A DNA stretch of 61,955 nucleotides from an uncultured Oscillospiraceae bacterium (GTDB lineage Bacteria > Bacillota > Clostridia > Oscillospirales > Acutalibacteraceae): assembly GCA_900545655.1 (NCBI GenBank), contig UQZY01000007.1, forward strand, positions 1 to 61,955. Direction: 5' to 3'. The translations under genes and the position numbers were made by a program. Shown here piece by piece: positions 33,012-42,060 of this stretch (position 1 is the stretch's first letter; each line of letters opens with the position of its first letter). The notes under the pieces were generated by a model, which did not search any database, had not been told where the DNA came from, and saw only the letters and a list, made by a program, of their open reading frames with translations.

Positions 33012-33931
33012 GTGTTTTAAAAGATGCATTTGATGCGGGCAAGTTTGCGGTAACCGCAGAGATGGCTCCTCCCAAGGGCTGTGATTTTTCACACCAGCTT
33101 GAGGACGCACAGCTTCTAAAGGGAAAGGTTCACGGAATCAATGTAACGGATATGCAATCGGCATGTCTCAAGGCTTCCTCTATAGGTCTCTGTGCCGCAC
33201 TTAAGGCCGAAGGCTTAAATCCCATCATACAGATGACCGGCCGCGACCGCAGCCGCATGGCTATAATGGGAGATTTTCTCTCCGCAGCGGCACTCGGTAT
33301 AGACACAATGCTTGCTCTCACAGGTGACCACACGGTTGTGGGAGACTGTAAGGATTCAAAGCCCGTTTTTGATCTTGATTCCTGCGGCATACTTAAGATG
33401 CTTTCCGAGATGGAGTCCACAAACAAGGACTGTGGCGGAAACGACCTTGAGGGAGAAGCTCCGGTTTTCTACAAAGGGGCTTGCGTTACTCCTGTTTATG
33501 AGCCGCAAATCATGCAGATTGCAAAGCTTAAAAAGAAGGTTGACTGCGGCGCGCAGTATATACAGACACAGGGCATATTTGACATCGACTCCCTGAAGAG
33601 ATTTATGGATGCTGTCGAAAAAGCCAACATAAACGTACACATCATGGCAGGAATAATTCCTCTCAAGGCTGCCGGCATGGCAAAGTACATGAACGCAAAC
33701 GTTCCGGGTATAGATGTTCCGGATTATATGATAGAGCGTCTCGCCGACGCCGCTGCCGAAGGCAAAGAAAAGGGCGTCAAGGGCCTTCCTGCCAAGGCCG
33801 GCATGGAGATGGCTGCAGATATGATCCGCCGGATTAAGGAAGAGGGCATCTGCGATGGTGTACACGTTATGGCAATAGGCGCCGAGAAGAATGTTCCGAC
33901 AATTCTCGAAATGGCAGGTGTCAGCATATGA
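33008..33931 (+). CDS. metF: Methylene-THF reductase MetF
   Basis: It reduces 5,10-methylene-THF to 5-methyl-THF using FAD. The TIM-barrel fold shows the opening TAEMAPPKG, GINVTDMQ, the TGDHT flavin motif at ~104-108, GAQYIQTQG and the HIMAGIIPLK segment. At 307 residues it is the short bacterial form. It overlaps metV before it and lpd after it by four bases each, so the three are translationally coupled. Confidence 0.95.
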   Translation: MSVLKDAFDAGKFAVTAEMAPPKGCDFSHQLEDAQLLKGKVHGINVTDMQSACLKASSIGLCAALKAEGLNPIIQMTGRDRSRMAIMGDFLSAAALGIDTMLALTGDHTVVGDCKDSKPVFDLDSCGILKMLSEMESTNKDCGGNDLEGEAPVFYKGACVTPVYEPQIMQIAKLKKKVDCGAQYIQTQGIFDIDSLKRFMDAVEKANINVHIMAGIIPLKAAGMAKYMNANVPGIDVPDYMIERLADAAAEGKEKGVKGLPAKAGMEMAADMIRRIKEEGICDGVHVMAIGAEKNVPTILEMAGVSI

Positions 33932-35316
33932 AGATAACCATTATCGGCGCCGGTCCCGGCGGATACGAGGCAGCCATCTACGCAGCCAAAAAAGGTGCCG
34001 AAGTCGTTCTTGTTGAGAAGGATGCCGTAGGAGGCACCTGTCTCAACCGCGGCTGTATCCCGACAAAGGCTTTTCTTGCTTCATATGACACCCTTAAAGC
34101 GGTTGAAGCTTCACAGGACTTCGGCATAAATGCCGGTGGTGAGGCGTCCGTTGATTACCCGTTTATTCTTGCACGCAAGAATAAGGTCATGGGCTCCCTT
34201 GTCAAAGGAATCGAATTCCTTTGCGACAAGGCAGGCGTAAAACTAATCAAGGGCGTCGGCTGCATGAAGGATGCACACACCGTAACCGTTACTAAGGAAG
34301 ACGGTACAGCCGAAGATATTGCAACCGACTTCATCATACTCGCCACCGGCTCCGTGCCGGTTGCACCGGCCTTCTTCAAGGTCGACAGAAAGCGTGTCAT
34401 AACATCTGATGAAATTCTCGACTTTGATCATGCACCGCAGAGTCTCATAATCGTAGGAGGCGGTGTTATCGGATGTGAGATAGGCCAGTTCCTTCACGCA
34501 ATGGGTACCGAGGTAACCATAGTCGAGGCGCTTCCGAGAATCATGGCAACCATGGATGAAGACGTAAGCAAACAGATAACGAGGCAGTTCAAAAAAGAAA
34601 AGCTCAAGGTAATCGCCGGTGACGGAATAGCCGAGGTGAATCCCTCCGAGGCTTCGGTTTCGGTTAAATTGTCAAGCGGAAAAGAGCTTACAGCCGAGTA
34701 TCTCCTGATTGCGGTAGGCCGCGCTCCGTTTACGAAAGGTGCAGGACTGGAGGAGACAGGCGTTAAGCTTACGGACAAGGGCTTTGTAGAGGTTGACAAC
34801 CACATGAGAACGAGCGTTCCGAACATCTACGCTATCGGAGATATCGTCCCGAGCGCACAGCTTGCTCACGTTGCAAGCAAAGAGGGCTTTGTGGCTGTTG
34901 AAAATATCTTCGGCGAAAACAAGGTCATGAGTTATCATGCCGTACCGGGCTGCGTATTCACGAATCCGGAGCTTGCTTCCTGCGGAACACTCGAAAAAGA
35001 CCTTATCGCAAGCGGCAAGGAGGTCGACAAGGATTACAAAATAGGAACCTTTGACTTCAAGTCGCTCGGAAAGGCACAAGCCTCCGGTCATATAACCGGC
35101 TTTGTAAAGGTAATAACGGACATGAACGACGTTCTGATCGGTGCCGAGGTAGTCGGCGCACGTGCATCAGATATGCTGCAGGTGCTCACAACAGCCATAG
35201 AGCTGAGACTTACCGCAGAACAGGTTTCATCCTCAATTTTCCCTCACCCCACCATGTGTGAGGCTATCGGCGAAGCTCTTCATGACCTTCACGGCATGAG
35301 TGTAAATAAAGTTTAA
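33928..35316 (+). CDS. lpdA: Dihydrolipoyl dehydrogenase
   Basis: This is an FAD-dependent enzyme that reoxidises dihydrolipoyl groups with NAD+ or runs in reverse. The N-terminal FAD loop is GAGPGGYEAAIYAA, the redox disulfide is GGTCLNRGCIPTKA (~40-53), the NAD motif is VGGGVIGCEIGQF, and the C-terminal His-Glu pair is in FPHPTMCEAIGEAL. No lipoyl domain is fused. Clostridial Wood-Ljungdahl clusters also carry lpdA next to metF; here gcvH follows directly and is the likely substrate. Confidence 0.96.
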   Translation: MKITIIGAGPGGYEAAIYAAKKGAEVVLVEKDAVGGTCLNRGCIPTKAFLASYDTLKAVEASQDFGINAGGEASVDYPFILARKNKVMGSLVKGIEFLCDKAGVKLIKGVGCMKDAHTVTVTKEDGTAEDIATDFIILATGSVPVAPAFFKVDRKRVITSDEILDFDHAPQSLIIVGGGVIGCEIGQFLHAMGTEVTIVEALPRIMATMDEDVSKQITRQFKKEKLKVIAGDGIAEVNPSEASVSVKLSSGKELTAEYLLIAVGRAPFTKGAGLEETGVKLTDKGFVEVDNHMRTSVPNIYAIGDIVPSAQLAHVASKEGFVAVENIFGENKVMSYHAVPGCVFTNPELASCGTLEKDLIASGKEVDKDYKIGTFDFKSLGKAQASGHITGFVKVITDMNDVLIGAEVVGARASDMLQVLTTAIELRLTAEQVSSSIFPHPTMCEAIGEALHDLHGMSVNKV

Positions 35317-35339
35317 TATTCCATTCAGGAGGTTTTAAC

Positions 35340-35702
35340 ATGGCAGATATCAAATATACCAAGGATCATGCTTGGGTAAAAATCGACGGAGACACAGCAA
35401 AAATAGGTATCACTCCGTATGCGGCAGAGCAGCTCGGCGACATCGTTTTCGTTGACCTTCCGGAGGAGGGTGACGAGGTTGTAAAGGGTGAAACGTTCAC
35501 CGAGATCGAGTCATCAAAAACCGCTTCCGAGGTTTCCTCTCCCGTTTCCGGAGAAATCATTTCAGTAAACGAATCACTTGACGACGACCCTGAATCCATA
35601 AACGAAGATGCTCTTTCGGCATGGATAGTTGAGGTAAAGCTCTCGGACGACGACACATCCGATCTTCTTGACAGCTCAGAGTACGACTCACTTTGCGAAT
35701 AA
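35340..35702 (+). CDS. gcvH: Glycine cleavage system H protein
   Basis: This is the lipoyl carrier protein of the glycine cleavage/synthase system. The 120 residues start with YTKDHAWVKIDGD, and the lipoylation lysine is in EIESSKTASEVSSP near residue 62. The DDDPESINED turn is typical. It sits between lpdA and lplA, so the operon provides the carrier, its reductase/oxidase and the enzyme that lipoylates it. Partners GcvP and GcvT are not in the window. Confidence 0.96.
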   Translation: MADIKYTKDHAWVKIDGDTAKIGITPYAAEQLGDIVFVDLPEEGDEVVKGETFTEIESSKTASEVSSPVSGEIISVNESLDDDPESINEDALSAWIVEVKLSDDDTSDLLDSSEYDSLCE

Positions 35703-35770
35703 GTTTTTAAACTGTGGGCAGGATACCTTCCTGCCCACAGTGCAAAACATATTATGAACGGAGGTAAAAG

Positions 35771-36844
35771 ATGAAATCATCAGATTCCACAAGGTATATC
35801 TATGCACAAAGCAATTCCTTTGACCCGTATTTCAATCTTGCCCTTGAAAAATTTCTGTTTGACAATGTCCATGATGACGAAGTCATCTTTTATCTTTGGC
35901 AAAACGAAAAAACAGTGGTGGCGGGGCGCAATCAAAACATATATAAGGAGTGCAATCTCACAAATCTGAAAGCCCTAGGAGGACACGCTGCAAGAAGGCT
36001 CTCCGGCGGCGGTTGTGTTTTTCACGACCTCGGCAACCTGAACTTCACCTTTGTCGCAAAGGATAACCTTTATGACCTTGAAAAGCAGCGTAGCGTCATA
36101 GCAAGAGCCTGCGACAGCTTCGGGCTAAAAGCAACCGTGTCCGGAAGAAACGATATCACCATAAACGACAGAAAGTTTTCCGGCAATGCATTTTACGAGG
36201 CTCACGGACGCAAGCTTCATCACGGAACCATAATGATAGACGTTGACTCGTTGATTCTCGGAAACGTGCTGAACGTAAACAGGGAAAAGCTTGTTTCAAA
36301 GGGCGTTGATTCCGTAGCTTCAAGGACGGCGAATCTGTCCGAATTCAACTCCTCAATCACACCGGATAAAATGAAAGAGGCCCTGCGTACAGCCTTTAAG
36401 GAGGAATACGGCTTCAAAATCTTTTCGGAAACGCTTTCTCTCGGCGGACAATCCGTTCTCCGCGACACCGGAAAGGGAGGCTGGACTTCCTCGGGCTCGA
36501 TGCTCAACATGCTTAAAAGTATCTCCGAAAACCAGAAATTCTTCTCCGCTGACGACTGGCTTTTCGGAAAAAAATATGATTTTTCAAACATCATTTCCGA
36601 CCGCTTCCCATGGGGGGAAATCGAGATATGTACCGTTGTCAGAGGCGACACTATCCGGGAGGCAAAGGTTTTTTCGGACTCTCTGAAGCCGGATTTCATA
36701 ACTGCTTTTGAAGCCGGTTTGAAAAACACAAAATACACCTATGAGGGCATTTCCGAAGCTCTTGATTCCGTTTCATCAAATCACGACCCTGACATCTCCG
36801 TGATTTGCAATGACATAAAAAATCTTATAAAAAGGGAGATCTGA
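35771..36844 (+). CDS. lplA: Lipoate-protein ligase A
   Basis: It activates free lipoate with ATP and attaches it to acceptor lysines, here most likely GcvH. The ligase domain has the RRLSGGGCVFHDLGNLNF motif (~76-93), GRNDITINDRKFSGNAF and the catalytic Lys in the latter block. A C-terminal accessory domain (~260-357) is present, as in complete LplA. The gene is preceded by a GGAGG site and ends one base before the formate channel gene. Confidence 0.95.
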   Translation: MKSSDSTRYIYAQSNSFDPYFNLALEKFLFDNVHDDEVIFYLWQNEKTVVAGRNQNIYKECNLTNLKALGGHAARRLSGGGCVFHDLGNLNFTFVAKDNLYDLEKQRSVIARACDSFGLKATVSGRNDITINDRKFSGNAFYEAHGRKLHHGTIMIDVDSLILGNVLNVNREKLVSKGVDSVASRTANLSEFNSSITPDKMKEALRTAFKEEYGFKIFSETLSLGGQSVLRDTGKGGWTSSGSMLNMLKSISENQKFFSADDWLFGKKYDFSNIISDRFPWGEIEICTVVRGDTIREAKVFSDSLKPDFITAFEAGLKNTKYTYEGISEALDSVSSNHDPDISVICNDIKNLIKREI

Positions 36845-36845
36845 A

Positions 36846-37487
36846 ATGAAAAAAACTCTCAGCACATTCATCCTTGCGGTGCTTGCCGGCATTTCCATCG
36901 GCCTTGGCGGCAATGTATACCTGGCCCTCTTTACAACAAACAAAATAGTGGGAGCCATCCTCTTTACGGTCGGTCTTTTCACCATATGTACACACGGCTT
37001 CAACCTCTTTACTGGCAAGGCATGCTACATACTGGACAACAAGCCGTCCTACCTCGGAACTCTCGTTGTCATATGGCTCGGAAACCTTCTCGGCACATCT
37101 CTTATGGCTCTTCTTGTAAGGTCTACACGCCTCGCTGCATCGTATGTCGAAACGGCACAAAAGCTTTGCGCCGGGAAAAGTCGGGACAGCTACTTAAGTC
37201 TCTTTCTTCTTGCAGTGCTTTGTAACATACTCATATACATCGCCGTGGAGGGCTACAAAAACAATCCTCACGAGCTCGGAAAATACCTTTCTCTTTTCTT
37301 CGGTGTTTCCGTGTTCATCCTCTCGGGAAGTGAGCACAGCGTTGCCGACATGTACTACTATGCCGTTTCCGGTGAACTTACGAGCCTTGATTCGCTTGCA
37401 AGAATTCTCACCATTTCCCTCGGCAATGTTGCAGGCGGGCTTTTGATACCGGCAGGAAAAAAACTCTCAGAAAAATTTGGTAAATAA
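36846..37487 (+). CDS. Formate/nitrite transporter (FNT) family channel
   Basis: This is a pentameric membrane channel for formate or similar monovalent anions. Six hydrophobic segments are visible, with FNT signatures NLFTGKACY in the first half and GSEHSVADMYY with the central histidine in the second, plus LCNILIYIAV. The 213 residues are shorter than FocA (~280), lacking long termini. As last gene of an operon that starts with formate-THF ligase, formate import (or export) is the natural role; nitrite or hydrosulfide remain possible. Confidence 0.88.
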   Translation: MKKTLSTFILAVLAGISIGLGGNVYLALFTTNKIVGAILFTVGLFTICTHGFNLFTGKACYILDNKPSYLGTLVVIWLGNLLGTSLMALLVRSTRLAASYVETAQKLCAGKSRDSYLSLFLLAVLCNILIYIAVEGYKNNPHELGKYLSLFFGVSVFILSGSEHSVADMYYYAVSGELTSLDSLARILTISLGNVAGGLLIPAGKKLSEKFGK

Positions 37488-37539
37488 TGATAAAAAGAAA
37501 TTAATAATCCTGTAATCTCTTCGTAAGACAAAAAATACG

Positions 37540-37590
37540 AATTGCGTCTAGTATAATGGACAGTGTCTGTTATACCGGACGCAATTTTTT
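37540..37590 (+). terminator. Very long hairpin with T tail after the FNT gene
   Basis: The arms AATTGCGTCTAGTATAATGG and CCGGACGCAATT (with intervening bases) pair over about 23 positions with three G-U pairs and one mismatch around an AGT loop, then TTTTTT. It should end the methyl-branch operon. The left arm also contains TATAAT (37552-37557), a possible -10 box for the next gene, whose GTG lies only 19 nt beyond. Confidence 0.75.
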
Positions 37591-37608
37591 GTAACGAGGT
37601 GACCTTCC

Positions 37609-39732
37609 GTGCAGAAGCTGAAAAAGCAATGGCCGAAAATTCTTGTTTTTCTGGCTGTCTTTGTTCTCGCATTGCTGTTTCCGTATTCGAATGACGATTG
37701 GGCGTGGGGAGGAACCACAGGCCTTTTAAGACTTCATTCCTTTTTTAAGGATTATAACGGAAGATACCTCGGAAATCTCCTTGTCATTCTTCTTACAAGG
37801 AGCAATATACTAAAAGCGCTTGTGATGTCCGCCACCTTTACCGGCATCGCTTCTCTGTGTCAGAAAATCGTGAACAGAGAGGACGACAGAATCTTTTTTA
37901 TCGTCCTTACCTCACTTTTCCTTGCCGATAAAACACTTCTTCGGCAAACAATCATAAACACAAGCGGATTTACAAATTATACGTTTTGCATGCTGCTTGT
38001 GCTGGTATACATCGCTTACTTAAGCAGCGGTCAAAAGGGGGAAAGAAAATCCTCGGACAAGCCCCCTGTCCTCACCTGTATACTGCTCCTTCTGCTCGGC
38101 TTCTGCACCGCCCTGTTTATGGAGCATATCACCATTTACACAGTCCTGCTTTCGGCTTTTGTCTGCCTTATAAGCAAGATAAAATATCATAAATTTTCAC
38201 GCGATAATTTTTCTTATTTTATCGGTGCTGTAAGCGGTGCCGTACTCATGTTTACAAACGGCGCGTATACAAAGGTTTTACACGGAACCGATTCCTACAG
38301 AAAAGCTTGCGGAACAACGCACGACGCAGTGATAAAGGGCTTTAAAAACTTATTTTTAGTCCTTTCCGAAAATGCGATTGCAAATCATATCGTCGTAAAC
38401 ACTATCATTGCACTCCTTGTCATTTACCTGCTTGCGAAGTACTCATATTCAAATGACAGAAAAAAATCCGCCCTCTCCATAGGCGGAATTATACTTACTC
38501 TTGCCGTAAACATGTACTTTGTTGCCATACTTCTCAACAACAACTGGAAACCGCTTCTAAGGTACACAAACGGTCTTACAGGTACGGTTGCTGTCGTTTA
38601 CTATGTATTTTTACTCATATGTATCTCAAAGGTTATCAAGGAAAAAACGGCGAGAAACCGTATGATCTTTTATCTCGTAAGTATAGGCGTGCTGACAGCT
38701 CCTCTCCTTGTTCTTTCACCGGTAACTCCGAGATGCGCCCTGCCGATGTATATCTTCTATATACTTCTCATGTGCGAGCTCTACTCATATGCAATAGCGG
38801 AAAAGCTCAACGGCAAGCATAAAAAGCTTTCATATGCTGTTTTCATCTTCATCTTCTGCTTTGCCTTCCTCTATCTTCTCAGTATATACTCATATGTTTT
38901 CCATAAAAACAACCAGAGGCTTTCTGACATAAAGGCTCAGATTGACAGCGGAAATAAAATCGTCTACCTTCAGAAAAATCAGTACGAGCAGTATGTCTGG
39001 AAGAATCATCCGGTAAGTGACCTTTGGGCGGAGCGCTTCCTTGACTTCTACGGATTTCCGAAGGACCTTAAGGTAAGGGTGCTGGAAAAAGGCGATGAAA
39101 ACTACCTCATCTACACAAGAAGAATTCCGAAAGACACGAAAAAGCTCATGATAGTCGCTCACCCCGATGATGAGCTCATCTGGGGAGGCTCGAGACTCTT
39201 TGAGGACGATTGGTTTGTTGTGTGCATAACCAACGGAAAAAACAAAACCCGTCACGCCGAGCTTGACAAGGTTATGAAGGAGACAGGCGACTCGTATATC
39301 ATCATGGACTTTCCGGACAAGGTTGACGGAAAAAAATCCGATTGGTCCAAGGACAAAGACACGATAAACGAATATCTCTCCGACATCATCAACATGCGTG
39401 ACTGGGACGAGATAGTCACACACAATCCCGCCGGAGAATACGGTCATATCCAACACAGGATGACAAGCGAAATGGTCACAAGCCTTGTGGAGGACAAGGA
39501 AAAGCTCATGTACTTCGGCATTTACTATCCTGAAAAGAAGCTTGAGGAAACAGGAAGCACCGACAAAAGCGGACAGCCTCTCGGAAGGATTTGCGAAAAA
39601 GACTACAAGCGTAAACAGGATATTTTTAAAAGAGATTATCCCTCTCAGAAGAACATCCCCTTTTACCATATGTTCCCCCATGAGAACTGGGTAAGCTACG
39701 GCGACTGGAAAGCCGCATATGCAAACAGATGA
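37609..39732 (+). CDS. Polytopic membrane protein (DUF6056-like) fused to PIG-L deacetylase
   Basis: The first ~430 residues form about ten membrane helices opened by FPYSNDDWAWGG, resembling DUF6056-type glycan-related membrane proteins. After a linker, a LmbE/PIG-L domain (~505-700) carries VAHPDDELIWGG and HNPAGEYGHIQHR, the zinc ligands of N-acetylglucosamine-type deacetylases. The fusion suggests a lipid-linked or surface glycan is bound at the membrane and N-deacetylated. The GTG start has GAGG nine bases upstream. The substrate is unknown and the side of the membrane cannot be settled from sequence. Confidence 0.8.
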   Translation: MQKLKKQWPKILVFLAVFVLALLFPYSNDDWAWGGTTGLLRLHSFFKDYNGRYLGNLLVILLTRSNILKALVMSATFTGIASLCQKIVNREDDRIFFIVLTSLFLADKTLLRQTIINTSGFTNYTFCMLLVLVYIAYLSSGQKGERKSSDKPPVLTCILLLLLGFCTALFMEHITIYTVLLSAFVCLISKIKYHKFSRDNFSYFIGAVSGAVLMFTNGAYTKVLHGTDSYRKACGTTHDAVIKGFKNLFLVLSENAIANHIVVNTIIALLVIYLLAKYSYSNDRKKSALSIGGIILTLAVNMYFVAILLNNNWKPLLRYTNGLTGTVAVVYYVFLLICISKVIKEKTARNRMIFYLVSIGVLTAPLLVLSPVTPRCALPMYIFYILLMCELYSYAIAEKLNGKHKKLSYAVFIFIFCFAFLYLLSIYSYVFHKNNQRLSDIKAQIDSGNKIVYLQKNQYEQYVWKNHPVSDLWAERFLDFYGFPKDLKVRVLEKGDENYLIYTRRIPKDTKKLMIVAHPDDELIWGGSRLFEDDWFVVCITNGKNKTRHAELDKVMKETGDSYIIMDFPDKVDGKKSDWSKDKDTINEYLSDIINMRDWDEIVTHNPAGEYGHIQHRMTSEMVTSLVEDKEKLMYFGIYYPEKKLEETGSTDKSGQPLGRICEKDYKRKQDIFKRDYPSQKNIPFYHMFPHENWVSYGDWKAAYANR

Positions 39733-39740
39733 ATATATTA

Positions 39741-39784
39741 AAGGTCATGAAAGTGTACAAGAATCCTTTCATGACCTTTTCTTT
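39741..39784 (+). terminator. Intrinsic terminator
   Basis: An AAAGGTCATGAAAG/CTTTCATGACCTTTT stem is followed by T-rich sequence. Confidence 0.9.
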
Positions 39785-39831
39785 ATATGAAATATACAAA
39801 ACCGGAGCATTATATTTGTAAGCATTTAATA

Positions 39832-39891
39832 TTGAACGGAAAATTAATTCTGTTATAATGTATTTACATTCTATTGGAATGTAAATACATT
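39832..39891 (+). promoter_or_regulatory. Promoter with two phased palindromic operators
   Basis: TTGAAC (39832-39837) and TATAAT (39854-39859) are 16 bp apart. The palindromes AATGTATTTACATT (39857-39870) and AATGTAAATACATT (39878-39891) share the form AATGTA-NN-TACATT and are centred 21 bp apart, two helical turns. Together they make a perfect 15-bp inverted repeat with a 5-nt spacer. The first overlaps the -10 box, so repression is expected. Confidence 0.75.
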
Positions 39892-39907
39892 ATAAGGAGA
39901 AAGGTAA

Positions 39908-42001
39908 ATGGACAAAAAATTAAATTTATCCACTGAAAAAGGCTGTCGCAAAATTCTTGCAATACTACTTTGTATTGTATTATTGGCAAGTTTTTTTGCA
40001 CAACTGATTTCGACAAACTTTGGATCAGTCAAGATAAGCACGTTAACTATTGACTCGCGCGGTGCTGAACTTGACATAGATCTTTATGTAAAAAGAAACG
40101 TTTCAGATTCCGACAAATTACCCTGCGTGCTATTAGCACACGGACGAGGAGCAACAAAAAATGTGGTAAGAGGTCTTGCCGAAGATCTTGCCAAGCGTGG
40201 ATACGTTGTACTGAATGTCAATGCGTACGGTATGGGAATGAGTGAGCAGCCGGTAAGTGATGAAACCGGAAACGGAGCCGACCACTTCAATTTCGGAGAC
40301 AGTCCATTTGGCATGATAGATGCATTGAACTTTGCCAGAACTTTAAAGTATGTTGATCAGACGAGGATTGCCATGTTCGGACATTCATATGGTAGTTCAC
40401 GTATTTCCGTTGCAGCTGCAATGGACTGCGGATACTTTACTCTTAACGACAAGAAAATAAATATTTTATCAGATATTTTCGGACTAAAATTTACTGAAGA
40501 TGAAATCTCTCAAAACGCAGACAAGCTTGCAGAGGAGCGCCTTGACGACGGACAGTTCGAATACTATTTATCACTTGCCGATCAAGCAGAAAAAGAAAGC
40601 TCCACACGTATAAATACGCTTGTTCTCACAGGCGCAACAGGAGGTCCCGCTCCGGCAACAGTAACCGTCGGCGGACATGATGTAACCAGAGAATGCCAGG
40701 TAAATGTAACTTTTGTAAACGGCAAATATGACTCTTTGGGAGCAGGAGCAATGTGGAGCAAAGACGGAACTCAAACCGTACTTGGAGATCCAAAACCTAT
40801 GGATGTATGGTTTAATTCCGAAAACAACGGCGCATCATACCATGAAATAGGCAAGCTCGGAGAAACAACACTTGAAAATTCAAATGAGCTTAAAGAAGCT
40901 ATTTCCAATCGCACTGCACGTATTGTATGCTATAACAATGAATCACATTCTAAAAATTACTTTTCGAATGCAACAAATGCGGATACCGCTGCAATATTGA
41001 AAGAAACATTAAACAATCCCGATAGCACAACAGGAAATTCTACTTGGCTTATTCGTGCATGCTTTAACTGTGTAGCTATGCTTGCCATGTTAATGAGTAT
41101 TGTTGTCCTGACTCATCTGCTTCTTAAGAAGCCGTTCTTCTCTTCATGCATGGCTGAAAAAACTACTACGGAAACATTCTTTAAAAAGCCTGAGGAAATA
41201 ATTCTTTCAATACTGTCTGTCATACTTACCGTCCTTGCTCTTTACAAAGCAAACAGCGGCGGACCTGTATGGGCAAATCCGTTCGGAACGAGAATATTGC
41301 CAAATGTTCTCAGACTCGTTACAACAAGTGCAATTGCGGTATGGTTTGTAATCTGGCTTGCAGTTGCATCTCTCATAATAGTTACAATTAAAGTTGTTTT
41401 AGAAAAGAAAAAAAGCGGAAAAATCACCTTGTTCAAAGATTGCTTTGGTATAAAAATTTCCGGTATTTTAAAGTCATTGTTGCTTGGAGCAATCGTAATT
41501 GCATTTGCATACTTGCAGCTTATAATTATTATGTATCTGTTCAACCAGGACTTCCGTTTCTGGCAAATGATGTTCAGTGAAATGAAAGCAGAACATTGGC
41601 TGGTTGCTTTACCATATGTAATTTTGTTCCTGCCTTGCTACCTGTGCATAGGCTGTGCAATCAATTACTCCTCGGGTAACAGTTTAAATCCACGTAAAGA
41701 TATGGCAAGGACCATTTTTGTCAATTCCATCGGAGTTTGGGGTCTATGCTTATTCTGCTTCATCATGTGGTTTGTAAATTGGAAAGGTGCTGCAATAAGT
41801 GACTTCACACTTTCTTACTCCATGCTTCTTTTTGTACCGGTTACGGTATTTATCACACGTAAGATGTACAAAACAACAAACAATGTGTGGATAGGTGCAA
41901 TTATCAACTCTATTCTCCTTGCCTGGTCTTTGGTATGTTCAGCAGGCATTGCAGACAAGTACTATGGACAAAATCTAATTTCAGTTTTGTTTAATGTTTA
42001 A
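39908..42001 (+). CDS. Alpha/beta hydrolase fused to a polytopic membrane domain
   Basis: A first membrane span (~17-37) leads to an extracytoplasmic alpha/beta hydrolase domain (~60-360). The nucleophile elbow is GHSYGSSR near residue 158, with HGRGATKN as oxyanion loop and a late histidine in NNESHSKN. From ~375 on there are about eight membrane helices. The substrate is unknown; a surface lipid or peptide ester is possible. A GGAGAAAGG site precedes the ATG. The gene is AT-richer than its neighbours and lies in a small accessory-looking stretch with the converging MarR gene, its likely regulator. Confidence 0.8.
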   Translation: MDKKLNLSTEKGCRKILAILLCIVLLASFFAQLISTNFGSVKISTLTIDSRGAELDIDLYVKRNVSDSDKLPCVLLAHGRGATKNVVRGLAEDLAKRGYVVLNVNAYGMGMSEQPVSDETGNGADHFNFGDSPFGMIDALNFARTLKYVDQTRIAMFGHSYGSSRISVAAAMDCGYFTLNDKKINILSDIFGLKFTEDEISQNADKLAEERLDDGQFEYYLSLADQAEKESSTRINTLVLTGATGGPAPATVTVGGHDVTRECQVNVTFVNGKYDSLGAGAMWSKDGTQTVLGDPKPMDVWFNSENNGASYHEIGKLGETTLENSNELKEAISNRTARIVCYNNESHSKNYFSNATNADTAAILKETLNNPDSTTGNSTWLIRACFNCVAMLAMLMSIVVLTHLLLKKPFFSSCMAEKTTTETFFKKPEEIILSILSVILTVLALYKANSGGPVWANPFGTRILPNVLRLVTTSAIAVWFVIWLAVASLIIVTIKVVLEKKKSGKITLFKDCFGIKISGILKSLLLGAIVIAFAYLQLIIIMYLFNQDFRFWQMMFSEMKAEHWLVALPYVILFLPCYLCIGCAINYSSGNSLNPRKDMARTIFVNSIGVWGLCLFCFIMWFVNWKGAAISDFTLSYSMLLFVPVTVFITRKMYKTTNNVWIGAIINSILLAWSLVCSAGIADKYYGQNLISVLFNV

Positions 42002-42015
42002 AAATACAAAATAAC

Positions 42016-42060
42016 AGAACGGATGCTTCATACTAGGAGCATCCGTTCTTATCTTTTTTT
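42016..42060. terminator. Bidirectional terminator
   Basis: A perfect AGAACGGATGCT/AGCATCCGTTCT stem is followed by a T run on the plus strand. It lies between converging genes. Confidence 0.9.

Noticed and set aside
38890..39681. 263-codon open frame antisense to the PIG-L domain
   Set aside because: The opposite strand carries the zinc-ligand motifs and a complete gene. This frame has no recognisable domain.
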